NCBI RefSeq assembly: GCF_007795095.1
Contig: NZ_CP042218.1
Location: 1,922,001-1,986,000 of the forward strand
Direction: 5' to 3'
DNA length: 64,000 bases
Source: Luteimonas granuli
Lineage (GTDB): Bacteria > Pseudomonadota > Gammaproteobacteria > Xanthomonadales > Xanthomonadaceae
The notes under the pieces are model-generated. The model saw only the letters and a list, made by a program, of their open reading frames with translations. It searched no databases and had not been told where the DNA came from. Position numbers and translations under genes: made by a program. Position 1 is the first letter of the stretch. Every line of letters starts with the position of its first letter. Positions 1-8,673 of the stretch are shown here, one piece after another.

Positions 1-1
1 G

Positions 2-331
2 GCCGAGGCCCTGGCCGACCGCGTGGTGGTGCTGGCCGGCGGACGCGTCGTGGCCGAAGGCAGCCTGGAGGCGGTGCGCGCGCGCGTCGACCAGCGTCGC
101 ATCCGCTGCGTGACCACGCTCGACGTCGAGGCGGTCGCGCGCTGGCCGGGGGTACGTTCGGCCAGGCGCGATGGTGTGCGCCTGGACGTGGTTGCCGGTA
201 TCGCGGAGGACGTCGTGCGCCGCCTGCTCGCCGCCGACGCGGCGCTGTCGGACCTCGACGTCAGCCGCGCCGGCCTCGCCGAGGCCTTCCTCGAAATCAC
301 CCGCGAAGCGCCGCTCACGGAGGCCGCGTGA
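2..331 (+). CDS. ABC transporter ATP-binding protein, C-terminal part (cut by window edge)
   Basis: Only the last 109 codons are in the window. The first visible residues (AEALADRVVVLAGGRVVAEGS) match the beta-strand and turn that follow the H-switch in exporter-type ATPases. Walker A, signature and Walker B motifs would lie upstream. The remaining ~80 residues form the variable C-terminal tail seen in CcmA/YhaQ-like ATPases. Its stop shares one base with the start of the permease gene, so the two are translationally coupled and very likely form one exporter. The substrate cannot be read from this fragment. In related genomes such ATPase-permease pairs lie next to DesK/DesR-like regulators, as here. 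Confidence 0.85.
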   Translation, partial: AEALADRVVVLAGGRVVAEGSLEAVRARVDQRRIRCVTTLDVEAVARWPGVRSARRDGVRLDVVAGIAEDVVRRLLAADAALSDLDVSRAGLAEAFLEITREAPLTEAA

Positions 332-1110
332 TGGACACGATCGTCGATGCATCCGCCGCGCCTGCCGCCCACCCACGCTTCGCCCTGCGCAGCTACCTGC
401 TGGAGGCGAAGTACGAGTTCCTGGGTCTGATGCGCACGCCGATGTTCGCCCTGCCCACGCTGTTGTTCCCGGTGATGTTCTACCTGCTGTTCGGCGTGGC
501 CATGAACCGCGGCGGCGGCGCCAGCCAGTACCTGCTCGCGACCTATGGCGTGTTCGGGGTGATGGGCGCGGCGCTGTTCGGTTTCGGCGTGACCGTGGCC
601 ATGGATCGCGAACGCGGCCTGCTCGCGCTCAAGCGCGCGTTGCCGGTGCCGCCGGGCGCGTACCTGCTGGCGAAGATGGCGACGGCGCTGCTGTTCTCGG
701 CCCTGGTCTGCCTGCTGCTGGCGACGATCGCGGCGACCCTGGCCCGGGTGGCGCTGTCTCCCTCGCAGTGGCTGCTGCTGTGGGCGGTGCACGTGGCCGG
801 CGCGCTCCCGTTCTGCGCGCTGGGCCTGTATATCGGCAGCCTCGCCGGCGGCTCGGCCGCGCCGGTGGTGGTCAACCTGCTCTATCTGCCGATGTCATTC
901 CTGTCCGGCCTGTGGCTGCCGCTGTCGGCGCTGCCCGATGCGCTGGCGCGGCTGGCGCCGGCGTGGCCGTCGTACCACCACGGGCAACTGGCGCTGAAGG
1001 TGGTGGACATGGATGCCGGACAGCCGGTGGCGATGCACGTGGGCGTACTGGCCGCGGTCACGCTCGGCTTCTTCGTCCTGGCGCGCGCCAGGCTGGCGCG
1101 GCGCGGTTGA
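331..1110 (+). CDS. ABC-2 type transporter permease
   Basis: A 259-residue membrane protein with about six hydrophobic segments. A short N-terminal cytoplasmic stretch (LEAKYEFLGLMRTP) precedes the first helix, as is typical of ABC-2 permeases. The ATG at 331 overlaps the TGA of the upstream ATPase gene; an in-frame GTG one codon earlier is possible but would lengthen the overlap. It should form the membrane half of an efflux pump with that ATPase. The family exports lipids, drugs or polysaccharides, and the substrate here is unknown. The genes downstream (amidohydrolase, histidine kinase, response regulator) follow on the same strand with tight spacing, suggesting one operon. Confidence 0.88.
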   Translation: MDTIVDASAAPAAHPRFALRSYLLEAKYEFLGLMRTPMFALPTLLFPVMFYLLFGVAMNRGGGASQYLLATYGVFGVMGAALFGFGVTVAMDRERGLLALKRALPVPPGAYLLAKMATALLFSALVCLLLATIAATLARVALSPSQWLLLWAVHVAGALPFCALGLYIGSLAGGSAAPVVVNLLYLPMSFLSGLWLPLSALPDALARLAPAWPSYHHGQLALKVVDMDAGQPVAMHVGVLAAVTLGFFVLARARLARRG

Positions 1111-1119
1111 GCCCACCAC

Positions 1120-2982
1120 ATGAACCGCTGGCCAGAGATCCTCGCCGCAAGTGCCATCGCTGCCGCCATCACCGGCGCCGTGGTGCTTGCACAGTCCCCG
1201 GCCCCGGCCCCGGCCGCCGCCGCGGCCGACCAGGCCATCGTCCTGCCTTCCGGAGGAGAGGGCGCGGCGTTCGCGCTCTCCGGCGTGCGCGTGTTCGACG
1301 GCGAGCGCGTGCTGCCCGTCGCCAACGTCATCGTCCGTGATGGACGCATCGAAGCAGTGGGCGCGGACGTCGCGATCCCCGAGGGCATCGACGTCGTCGA
1401 CGGCAGTGGTCGCACCCTGTTGCCGGGCTTCATCGATGCGCATACCCACAGCTGGGGCGACGCGCAGCGCGATGCCCTGCGCTTCGGAGTCACCGCAGAG
1501 CTGGACATGTTCGGCGACTGGAACCGGATCCCGGAGCTTCGTGCGCAGCGCGAGTCCCTGGCCGCGACCACGCAGGCGGACCTGTGGACCGCGGGCGCCA
1601 CCGTCACCACCGAGGGCGGGCACGGCACCCAGTTCGGAATCGCGGTGCCCACGCTGCCTGTCGACGGAGACGCCGCCGCCTTCGTCGCCGCACGCGTGGC
1701 CGAGGGCTCCGACTACATCAAGCTGATCGTCGAGGACTTCAGCACGCACTCCGGGACGCGGCGGCTGCCGACGATCACCCCGGCGCAGGTGGGAGAGGCG
1801 ATCGCCGCCGCGCAGGCGGGTGGGCGCCTGGCTCTGGTCCACGCCGCGTCGCAGGCCGATGCCCTGCACGCAGTGGCGTCCGGCGCCGATGGCCTGGTGC
1901 ATGTCTTCCATGACGTCCCGGCCTCGCCGGCGTTCGTCGCCGCGGCGCGGGACGCGGGCAGTTTCGTGGTGCCGACGCTGTCGGTGATCGCCGGCTTCGC
2001 CCGGGACGACAGCGGTGCCACGCTCGCCGGCGACGCGCGCCTGGCTCCCTGGGTCGGTGCCGACCAGCGCGCGACGCTCTCCGCCACTTTCCCGGGTCCG
2101 GCGCGTCCGCAGGCGCTGGCCAGCGCACTGCGCAGCGTCGGTGCCCTGCATGCCGCCGGCGTGGACGTGCTTGCGGGCACGGATGCCGGGAATCCGGGGA
2201 CGGCCCACGGCGCCAGCATGCACGGCGAACTCGCGCTTCTGGTGCGCGCCGGGCTGTCGCCGACCGACGCCCTCGCCGCCGCGACTTCGGTCCCCGCGCG
2301 CCGCTTCGGTCTCGGCGACCGCGGCCGCATCGCGCCCGGACTGCGCGCCGATCTGCTGCTGGTCGAGGGCGATCCGACCGCCGACATCACCGTCACCCGC
2401 GCCATCGCCGGCGTCTGGAAGAACGGCCACGCCGTCGCGCGCCCGCGCATGGACCGTGTCCTGGCCGTGCCCATGATCCCGGAAGGCGCGTTGGTGGCGG
2501 ACTTCGAGGACGGCGGCACGAGCGTCCGCTTCGGCCACGGCTGGCAGCTCACCACCGACGCCATCGTCGGTGGCACGTCCATCGCCGACCAGGCCTGGAC
2601 CGGAGGCGGCGCGGCCGGCTCGCACGGCGCGCTGCGCGTGCACGGTGAGATCCGCCCTGGCTTCGCCTTCCCCTGGGCCGGCACCATGTTCCATCCCGGC
2701 GCGGAACCGATGCAGCCGGTCGACGCCTCGGCGCGCACCGAGCTGGTCTTCCAGGCGCGCGGCGACGGCCGCGTCTACCAGGCGATGCTGTTCTCGGGCC
2801 CTTCGATGCAGTCGATGCCGGCCATGCAGTCCTTCACCGCCGGCCCCGCGTGGAGCGAAGTGCGCATCCCGCTGTCGACCTTCGCCGGCGCGGATCCCGC
2901 GACCCTGCGCGCGGTGGCGATCGCCGCCGGTCTTCCCGAAGGCGGCTTCGAACTGTTCATCGACCGGGTCGAGCTGCGCTGA
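1120..2982 (+). CDS. Exported amidohydrolase with C-terminal CIA30-like domain
   Basis: A 620-residue protein. The N-terminus has a hydrophobic stretch (residues 8-24), probably a signal peptide or anchor. Residues ~50-440 are an amidohydrolase (imidazolonepropionase/prolidase-like) domain with the expected metal ligands: H108 and H110 (DAHTH), K200 (DYIKL, the likely carboxylated lysine), H240, H260 and D354 (AGTDAG). Residues ~455-620 resemble the CIA30 beta-jellyroll domain (LVADFEDGG, then FELFIDRVELR at the end). The gene starts 9 nt after the permease stop and is followed directly by the histidine kinase gene. The substrate is unknown; cyclic amides or Xaa-Pro peptides are typical for relatives. 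The enzyme class is clear, but the role in an exporter operon is not. Confidence 0.85.
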   Translation: MNRWPEILAASAIAAAITGAVVLAQSPAPAPAAAAADQAIVLPSGGEGAAFALSGVRVFDGERVLPVANVIVRDGRIEAVGADVAIPEGIDVVDGSGRTLLPGFIDAHTHSWGDAQRDALRFGVTAELDMFGDWNRIPELRAQRESLAATTQADLWTAGATVTTEGGHGTQFGIAVPTLPVDGDAAAFVAARVAEGSDYIKLIVEDFSTHSGTRRLPTITPAQVGEAIAAAQAGGRLALVHAASQADALHAVASGADGLVHVFHDVPASPAFVAAARDAGSFVVPTLSVIAGFARDDSGATLAGDARLAPWVGADQRATLSATFPGPARPQALASALRSVGALHAAGVDVLAGTDAGNPGTAHGASMHGELALLVRAGLSPTDALAAATSVPARRFGLGDRGRIAPGLRADLLLVEGDPTADITVTRAIAGVWKNGHAVARPRMDRVLAVPMIPEGALVADFEDGGTSVRFGHGWQLTTDAIVGGTSIADQAWTGGGAAGSHGALRVHGEIRPGFAFPWAGTMFHPGAEPMQPVDASARTELVFQARGDGRVYQAMLFSGPSMQSMPAMQSFTAGPAWSEVRIPLSTFAGADPATLRAVAIAAGLPEGGFELFIDRVELR

Positions 2983-3000
2983 GTGGTGCATCATCGCGCC

Positions 3001-4233
3001 ATGCTGCAGGAAGGTACTCCAGGCAGGGCGAAGCCGGGCTGGCGCGCGTGGTTCGCGCCGGCGCCGGATTCGCTGATGGCGGCGACCCTGCGCCAGGGTC
3101 GACCGCAGTGGGTGGAATGGGTGCACCTGATCTGGTCGGCCTGGGTGTTCATCACCCCGCTGTTCACGCCGGCGGGCCACAGCCTCCGATGGCTGCTGCT
3201 GACACTGGCGTCGTATCCCCTGTTCCTCTGGCTGTATGCCATGGCACTGCTGCGCCCGCAGCGCGTCGCGCCCCGCCATGCGCTGGCGATGGTCGCGCTG
3301 GGCATGATGCTCCTGCCGTGGTACCCGTCGGGGATGAGCTACTTCATCTTCGGCTGCGTGATGCTGCGGACCTGGCGCAGCGCTTCGCTGCGCGACTACA
3401 TGCTGGTTCTGGCCGCGCTGGTCGCGGTGTTCATGGGGCTGGCGCTGGCGATCGGCTATCCGTGGCAGGCGGTGGTGTGGCTGCCGATGGTGACCATGAC
3501 GGTCGCCCTGCTGGTCCACGCCGACCACGTCGCCCAGCGCAAGGATGCCGCGCTCCGGCTGTCGCATGACGAAGTGCGCAGGCTCGCCGGGCTTGCCGAG
3601 CGCGAGCGCATCGGACGCGACCTGCACGACCTGCTCGGGCACACGCTGTCTCTGGTGGCGCTGAAGTCGGACCTTGCCGCGCGCCTGGTGGAGCGCGATC
3701 CCGCTGCCGCGCGCTGCGAGATCGACGCCGTCAGCCGGGTCGCGCGCGATGCGTTGGCGCAGGTGCGGTCGGCGGTCAGCGGCATCCGCGCCGCGGGCAT
3801 CGCCGCCGAGCTGGCCTCCGCGAAGCTGCTGCTGGAGTGCGAGGGCGTGGTCCTGCGGCACGACTGGGAAGAGGGCGGGCCGGGCGGCGGTGCGTTGCCG
3901 GCGGAGGTCGAGACGGCGCTGGCACTGGTCGTGCGCGAAGCGGTCACCAACATCCAGCGGCATGCCGGCGCCGCCAGCGCCGAGGTGGCGCTGCGCAGCG
4001 GTGAGGGATGCGTGGTGCTGCGCGTCAGCGACGACGGTCGAGGTGGAACGATCGCACCCGGAAACGGCCTGGTCGGCATGCGCGAACGCGTGGAATCACT
4101 CGGCGGGCGGCTGGCGGTGGAGTCCGACCCTGGCCGGGGCACCGTGGTCGAGGCCTGGCTGCCGCTGGATGGCGACCCGGACGATGGCATCGCGGGAGCC
4201 GATGGCGATCCACCGGCGGCGGCAGCCCGATGA
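3001..4233 (+). CDS. Sensor histidine kinase, DesK/NarX-like (HisKA_3)
   Basis: A 410-residue kinase. Several hydrophobic segments between residues ~40 and 172 form a membrane sensor like that of DesK. The dimerisation/phosphoacceptor helix carries H209 (RERIGRDLHDLLGH), the HisKA_3 signature. The HATPase_c domain follows with an N-box (AVTNIQRHA) and G-boxes (SDDGRGG, GNGLVGM). I chose ATG 3001; a GTG at 2983 abutting the previous stop would add six residues, and neither has a strong ribosome site. The last bases overlap the response regulator start (ATGA). DesK proteins sense membrane thickness or fluidity, which fits control of an adjacent lipid or drug exporter, but the signal here is inferred. 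Confidence 0.88.
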   Translation: MLQEGTPGRAKPGWRAWFAPAPDSLMAATLRQGRPQWVEWVHLIWSAWVFITPLFTPAGHSLRWLLLTLASYPLFLWLYAMALLRPQRVAPRHALAMVALGMMLLPWYPSGMSYFIFGCVMLRTWRSASLRDYMLVLAALVAVFMGLALAIGYPWQAVVWLPMVTMTVALLVHADHVAQRKDAALRLSHDEVRRLAGLAERERIGRDLHDLLGHTLSLVALKSDLAARLVERDPAAARCEIDAVSRVARDALAQVRSAVSGIRAAGIAAELASAKLLLECEGVVLRHDWEEGGPGGGALPAEVETALALVVREAVTNIQRHAGAASAEVALRSGEGCVVLRVSDDGRGGTIAPGNGLVGMRERVESLGGRLAVESDPGRGTVVEAWLPLDGDPDDGIAGADGDPPAAAAR

Positions 4234-4832
4234 TCCGCATCGTCCTTGCCGAAGACCAGGCCATGCTGCGTGGCGCGCTGGCAGCGCTGCTGGGCATGGA
4301 GCGGGACATCGAAGTCGTGGGCGTGGCCGGCGACGGTGAAGAAGCATGGCGGGAACTGCAGCGCGCCACCCCGGATCTTCTGGTCACCGACATCGAGATG
4401 CCCGGCCTGACCGGCCTCGAGCTCGCGCAGCGCATCCAGCGCCACGGCCTGGCGACGAAGGTGGTCATCGTCACCACCTTCGCCCGCGCCGGCTACCTGC
4501 GCCGCGCGCTCGACGCGGGGGTGCTGGGCTACCTGCTGAAGGACGCGCCTGTCGAGCAGCTCGCGGGCGCGCTGCGCACGGTGCACGGCGGCGGCCGCGC
4601 GATCGATCCGCAGCTGGCGCTCGAAGCCTGGTCGGACGCCGATCCGCTCAACGAACGCGAACGCCAGGTGCTGCGCCTGGCCGGCGAAGGCCGCTCCTCC
4701 GGCGACATCGCCGTCGCGCTGAATCTCTCGCAGGGCACCGTGCGCAACTATCTGTCGGAAGCCATCGGCAAGCTCGGCGTCGGCAACCGCATCGAGGCCG
4801 CGCGCCTGGCCCGGCAGAAAGGCTGGCTGTAG
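4230..4832 (+). CDS. Response regulator, NarL/DesR family
   Basis: A 200-residue regulator. The receiver domain has the acidic pair E8/D9, phosphoacceptor D54 (VTDIEMPG) and the conserved Lys near residue 104 (YLLKDA). A LuxR/NarL helix-turn-helix follows (ERERQVLRLAGEG to VRNYLSEAIGKLG). The ATG overlaps the kinase stop as ATGA, so kinase and regulator are co-translated and presumably a cognate pair. A longer upstream reading frame is open but lies entirely inside the kinase gene, so I reject it. The likely target is the promoter of this same exporter operon, as for DesR and other NarL-type regulators beside ABC genes, though no operator can be picked out because the operon start is outside the window. 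Confidence 0.9.
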   Translation: MIRIVLAEDQAMLRGALAALLGMERDIEVVGVAGDGEEAWRELQRATPDLLVTDIEMPGLTGLELAQRIQRHGLATKVVIVTTFARAGYLRRALDAGVLGYLLKDAPVEQLAGALRTVHGGGRAIDPQLALEAWSDADPLNERERQVLRLAGEGRSSGDIAVALNLSQGTVRNYLSEAIGKLGVGNRIEAARLARQKGWL

Positions 4833-4840
4833 GAACGGCT

Positions 4841-4909
4841 TGCAGGAGCGGCCATAGCCGCGATAGCCGACCCTGCGCCGGTCCATTCGCGGCTGTAGCC
4901 GCTCCTGCA
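4841..4909. repeat. REP-like palindrome between convergent genes, probable bidirectional terminator
   Basis: Two 23-base arms (4841-4863 and 4887-4909) are inverted repeats with two mismatches, around a 23-base loop. The arm core is GAGCGGC-TA-AGCCGCGA-like. The same core occurs as a perfect 23-bp palindrome at 37833-37891, so this is a dispersed element rather than a chance hairpin. It fills the gap between the response regulator (plus strand) and the aminopeptidase (minus strand), where it could stop transcription from both sides. Confidence 0.7.
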
Positions 4910-4924
4910 GGGTTGCGGGGGCGG

Positions 4925-6304
4925 TCAGCGGCCGGCGCGGGCCTTCAGCATCGCGTACGCGGCGCGCAGGCCCAGGGCCTCGCCGCCGGCCGGACGGCCG
5001 GGGCGGTCGGTGTCGTTCCAGGCATAGGTGTCCAGGTGCGCCCAGGGCAGGCCCTCGGGCACGAAGCGCTCCAGGTACAGCGCCGCGGTGACGCTGCCGG
5101 CCATCTTCGATCCGGCGTTGGCGAGGTCGGCGACCTTGCTGGTCAGGTAGCGCAGGTACGGCCGCCACAGCGGCATCCGCCACAGCGGGTCGCGCACCTC
5201 CATGCCGGCGTCCAGCCATGCTTGCGCCAGCGCATCATCGTTGCTGAAGAGCGCCGGCAGGTCCGGGCCGAGTGCGATGCGCGCGGCGCCGGTGAGGGTG
5301 GCGAAGTCGAGGATGAAGTCCGGCGTGTGCTCGGCGGCGTAGGCCAGCGCGTCGCCGAGGATCACCCGGCCCTCGGCGTCGGTGTTGTCGATTTCGACAC
5401 TGACGCCGGTGCGGGTGGAGATGACCTCGCCGGGGCGGAAGGCCTCGGGACCGATCGCGTTCTCCACCGCCGGCACCAGCAGGGTGATGCGCAGCGGCAG
5501 CTTCCGCGCCATCACCAGTTCCGCGAGCGCAATCGCGTGCGCGGCGCCGCCCATGTCCTTCTTCATGTTGCGCATGCCGTCGGCGGGCTTGAGGTCCAGG
5601 CCGCCGGTATCGAAGCACACGCCCTTGCCGACGATGGCCACGTGCGGGTGCGCGGCGTCGCCCCAGCGCAGCACCAGCAGGCGCGGCGCGCGGTGCGAGG
5701 CGCGGCCCACGGCGTGGATCGCGGGGAAATTGCGCTCCAGCAGGACGCCGCCGGTGATCGCGACGAACTCGGCCCCGTGCGCCCGGGCGATGTCGCCCGC
5801 GACGTCCTCGAGCTGTTCCGGACCCATGTCCTGGGTGGGCGTGTTGACCAGGTCGCGGACGCGCGCGGTGGCGGCGAGCAGGTCGACGGTCTCGGGGTCG
5901 GCTTCGGACAGCACCAGCCGCGCGCGCGGCGGCTTCGGCGTGCGGTAGCGGTCGAAGGTGTAGCTGCCCAGGCCCCAGCCGAGCTGCAGCGCGCGCAGTG
6001 TGTCCGCGGCCGGGTCGCCTGCGGGCGACCAGTCACCGGCGGCCAGTGCGCGCGGCGCGTGCGCATACGCGCAGGGATCCAGCCGGTCGCCGACGCCGAG
6101 CACGGCGGCTCCCGGGCCGCCGTCGTCGCCGGGCAGCACCAGGCTGCTGGCAGGCGCGGCGTCGAAGCCGTGCGCGTCCAGCCAGGCCACGACGCGGGCG
6201 GGCTGCGCGGTGCGCCAGGCGGCGTACCCGTCGCGGTCGACGATGTGCAGCGGCCGCGTCTGCCCGGCGTCGGCGGCAGCGAGGTAACAGGCGGGAAGCT
6301 TCAT
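4925..6304 (-). CDS. Leucyl aminopeptidase family protein (M17)
   Basis: A 459-residue cytosolic metallo-aminopeptidase. The N-terminal third is the variable macro-like domain. The catalytic half has the M17 two-zinc motifs: VGKGVCFDTGGLDLKP with the metal-binding Lys and Asp, MKKDMGG, and the family signature NTDAEGR. It should remove N-terminal residues from peptides. I chose the ATG that overlaps the stop of the HAD gene (TCAT on the plus strand); a much longer upstream frame is only the antisense of other genes. The length and motif order match the shorter PepA-like proteins rather than E. coli PepA (503 residues). It is probably co-transcribed with the HAD phosphatase upstream. Confidence 0.92.
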   Translation of the reverse strand: MKLPACYLAAADAGQTRPLHIVDRDGYAAWRTAQPARVVAWLDAHGFDAAPASSLVLPGDDGGPGAAVLGVGDRLDPCAYAHAPRALAAGDWSPAGDPAADTLRALQLGWGLGSYTFDRYRTPKPPRARLVLSEADPETVDLLAATARVRDLVNTPTQDMGPEQLEDVAGDIARAHGAEFVAITGGVLLERNFPAIHAVGRASHRAPRLLVLRWGDAAHPHVAIVGKGVCFDTGGLDLKPADGMRNMKKDMGGAAHAIALAELVMARKLPLRITLLVPAVENAIGPEAFRPGEVISTRTGVSVEIDNTDAEGRVILGDALAYAAEHTPDFILDFATLTGAARIALGPDLPALFSNDDALAQAWLDAGMEVRDPLWRMPLWRPYLRYLTSKVADLANAGSKMAGSVTAALYLERFVPEGLPWAHLDTYAWNDTDRPGRPAGGEALGLRAAYAMLKARAGR

Positions 6305-7047
6305 GCGCGGGAACTCCGGAGGCGGTCGCCCGGCGCGGCGGGCGCCGCGTCGAGCCAGTCGGCCAATGCGGCCAGGGAATCGAAGTGGAGGTCGGGCACG
6401 ACCTCGGCGTGGCGCCATTCCGCGCGGCGGCCGTCGTCGCCGGCGCGATTGATCCAGCAGCTGCGCAGGCCCGCGCGCGCGGCGCCCGCGACGTCCGCCT
6501 CGGGATGGTCGCCGACGTGCAGCACCTGCGCCGGCGGCACGTCCAGCCGCGTGCAGGCGGCAAGGAAGATGGCGGGATCGGGTTTGGCGGCGCCGAAGCT
6601 GCAGGCGCTGAGCTGCACGGTGAACAGATGGTCCAGCCCGATGCGCGCGAGATCGGCGTTGCCGTTGCTGAGCGCCGCAACCGGCAGCCGGGCACTGATG
6701 CGCTCGAGCGCGTGGATCGCGTCCGGATAGCACTCGACCCGGTTGCGCTCGGCGAAGAAGGCGTCGTAGGCGGCGTCCACCAGAGCCACGTCGCCGCCGC
6801 TCTCGCGCAGCGCCGCTTCCAGGGTCAGCCGCCGCAGCGCCGACATGTCGTGCGCCAGCGCCGGGTTTTCGGCGCTCACGCGCGCGCGCAGCGCGCGCAT
6901 CGCCTCCACGGGGAACATGTCCGCGGTCGCCGGGCTGTGGGTGCGCATCCACGCGTCGAGCACGCGCTCGATGCGCGCGCCGATCGGGGCGAACGGCCAC
7001 ACGGTGTCGTCGAGGTCGAGGGTGATGGCGCGGACGGTGAAAGCCAT
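6301..7047 (-). CDS. HAD family hydrolase
   Basis: A 248-residue haloacid-dehalogenase phosphatase. Motif I is near the N-terminus (ITLDLDDTVWP, nucleophile and general-acid Asp pair). A helical cap follows (ECYPDAIHALERI), then motif II (ALSNGNAD), Lys (FGAAKPDP) and motif III (HVGDHPEADVAGA). It should hydrolyse a phosphate ester, and the substrate cannot be told from sequence. The ATG at 7047 is preceded by TACAAT exactly 6 nt away, a pattern that recurs in this window and suggests a leaderless transcript starting inside the 19-bp gap after the AI-2E gene. The stop overlaps the aminopeptidase start. Confidence 0.92.
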   Translation of the reverse strand: MAFTVRAITLDLDDTVWPFAPIGARIERVLDAWMRTHSPATADMFPVEAMRALRARVSAENPALAHDMSALRRLTLEAALRESGGDVALVDAAYDAFFAERNRVECYPDAIHALERISARLPVAALSNGNADLARIGLDHLFTVQLSACSFGAAKPDPAIFLAACTRLDVPPAQVLHVGDHPEADVAGAARAGLRSCWINRAGDDGRRAEWRHAEVVPDLHFDSLAALADWLDAAPAAPGDRLRSSRA

Positions 7048-7066
7048 GCGCTCATTGTACGGCGCG

Positions 7067-8146
7067 CTACTCCAGCAGCCGCGCCCAGCCTTCCAGGCCC
7101 TCGATGCGCGCCAGCACACGCTTGACGCAGACCAGCAGGGGGACCGCCAGCAGCAGCCCGACGATGCCCCACAGCCAGCCGAACACCAGCAGGGCAAGGA
7201 TCAGCACCAGCGGCGAAAGCTGCATGCGCTGGCCCAGCACCAGCGGCGTGACCAGCTGGCCCTCGAGCGTGTGCAGGCCGAGGTAGATCGCAGCGGGGAG
7301 CAGCGCGGGCCCGACCCCGTCCCAGGTCACGAAGCCCATCAGCAGCATCGCGGTGACGCCGATCGCCGGGCCCACGTAGGGCGCGAAGTTGAGCAGGGTC
7401 GCGATCGTGCCCCAGAGCAGCGCCTCCGGCAGGTCCAGGCCCAGGCCCCAGTGCAGGATGGCCGCCAGCAGCACGCCCACGCCGACGTTGATCAGGGTGA
7501 TCGTGAATACGTAGCGCGAGAGGTCGCGCTCGATCGACTGCATGATCTCCACGGTGACCCGCTGCCGCTGGCGGGTCGGCAGCAAGGCGATGGCGCGCTT
7601 CTGCAGGTCCTCGCCGAAGACCATGAAGAAGAACGTCAGCAGCACCACTGCGAGGATGCCGCCCGCCACCCGCGGCGCCGTGGCCAGGGCGGCATAGGGG
7701 TCGTCGACCTGGGTGCGGACCACCTCGACCCCGCCGTCGCCCTCGCCGCTGGCCTGGCGGGCGATGTCCTCCGCGGCGCGGTTGGCCTGTCGCACCGGTT
7801 CGGCGAGCCTGCCCAGTTCCCGGCCGAGCTGGCGCATCTGCCGCGGCGCCTCCTGCATCCAGTCCACCGCCGGCGCCAGCAGCTGCTTGCCCAGCATCGC
7901 GGTGCCGGCGATGCCCACGGACAGCACCAGCAGCGCGGCGAGGAAGCGGGGCAGGTGCAGCCGGCGCAGCGCGCGGATCACCGGGTTGCCGACCAGGGCG
8001 AAGAACATCGCCAGCAGCACGGGCAGGATCACGCCCTGGGCCGCCCACAGCGTGTAGCCGACCGCGAGCACCGCCAGCACCAGCATGGCCAGCGAGGCAC
8101 GCGGTCGCTGTCCAGGGGCGGGCCCGTCTGCGGCGGGGGCGTCCAC
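7067..8146 (-). CDS. AI-2E family transporter (PerM/TqsA type)
   Basis: A 359-residue polytopic protein. The helices are grouped as in PF01594: three near the N-terminus (AMLVLAVLAVGYTLW, LPVLLAMFFALV, then a third), a soluble amphipathic middle (DWMQEAPRQMRQLGREL), and the later helices with the conserved PYVGP turn. Members export small molecules or act as Na+/H+ antiporters; AI-2 transport itself is proven only for TqsA. The frame stays open further upstream, but that part overlaps the neighbouring gene and is Pro/Arg-rich, so I chose the GTG at 8146, about 46 nt past that gene's stop. The start is uncertain. It closes the cluster that begins with the DegQ-like protease. Confidence 0.85.
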   Translation of the reverse strand: MDAPAADGPAPGQRPRASLAMLVLAVLAVGYTLWAAQGVILPVLLAMFFALVGNPVIRALRRLHLPRFLAALLVLSVGIAGTAMLGKQLLAPAVDWMQEAPRQMRQLGRELGRLAEPVRQANRAAEDIARQASGEGDGGVEVVRTQVDDPYAALATAPRVAGGILAVVLLTFFFMVFGEDLQKRAIALLPTRQRQRVTVEIMQSIERDLSRYVFTITLINVGVGVLLAAILHWGLGLDLPEALLWGTIATLLNFAPYVGPAIGVTAMLLMGFVTWDGVGPALLPAAIYLGLHTLEGQLVTPLVLGQRMQLSPLVLILALLVFGWLWGIVGLLLAVPLLVCVKRVLARIEGLEGWARLLE

Positions 8147-8192
8147 GCCATCGGGGGCGGGGGTCCGGTGGTCGCCATGGACCGACGGGGCC

Positions 8193-8663
8193 TCAGCGGT
8201 GTTCCGACAGTTCGGTCGCCGCTTCGGCGGGGCGGGGAGGCGCGTCCCAGGCGGGATCCTGCCGGCGGGCGCGGTCCGCGGCGGCCGGGGGCCTCGCGGC
8301 CGTCGCGGCCGCAGGGGCCTGGCCGACAGTGGCACCGGGAGCGCGGGCGGCATCACCGGCGTCCGCGGCCGCCTCCTGCGCCTGGCCGGCGGCGAACGCC
8401 GCCTGCACGGAGCCGACGAGTCCCGCGATGCTGCCCATCAGCTGCAGCCAGCGCGCCGGCTCCGCTCCGGCGATGGTCCTCCCGGGGCGCAGCCAGCCCA
8501 TGAGGAAGCCGCCGGCCAGGCCGGCCACGATGATGCGTGGCGGGGTCCATCCATCGCGCCAGATCCCGCCGAACACGCGGAAGTCGGCAGCGGTCTCGCG
8601 TTCGCGCGCCTCCAGCGCGGCCTCGGCCCGCGCCACCTTCGCCTGGAGTTCTTCGAAGCTCAT
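8193..8663 (-). CDS. Hypothetical inner-membrane-associated protein in YqjDE-like cluster
   Basis: A 156-residue protein. The N-terminus is a charged helix (FEELQAKVARAEAALEARERE), followed by a short hydrophobic segment (IIVAGLAGGFLMGWL) that could be a membrane anchor, then an Ala/Pro-rich tail likely to be disordered. I do not recognise a family. Its position directly after the YqjE-like gene matches that of YqjK in enterobacterial yqjDEK, and the size and amphipathic N-terminus are compatible, but sequence similarity to YqjK is not evident. It is 10 bp downstream of the YqjE-like gene on the same strand, so co-expression is likely. Confidence 0.75.
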   Translation of the reverse strand: MSFEELQAKVARAEAALEARERETAADFRVFGGIWRDGWTPPRIIVAGLAGGFLMGWLRPGRTIAGAEPARWLQLMGSIAGLVGSVQAAFAAGQAQEAAADAGDAARAPGATVGQAPAAATAARPPAAADRARRQDPAWDAPPRPAEAATELSEHR

Positions 8664-8673
8664 GCGTCGACTC

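Noticed and set aside
895..3963. Very long minus-strand open frame over the exporter operon
   Set aside because: It is antisense to four well-supported genes, its composition is Arg/Gln/His-rich with no domain, and GC-rich DNA produces such shadows often. The same holds for 53772-56708 on the plus strand opposite mrpAB.
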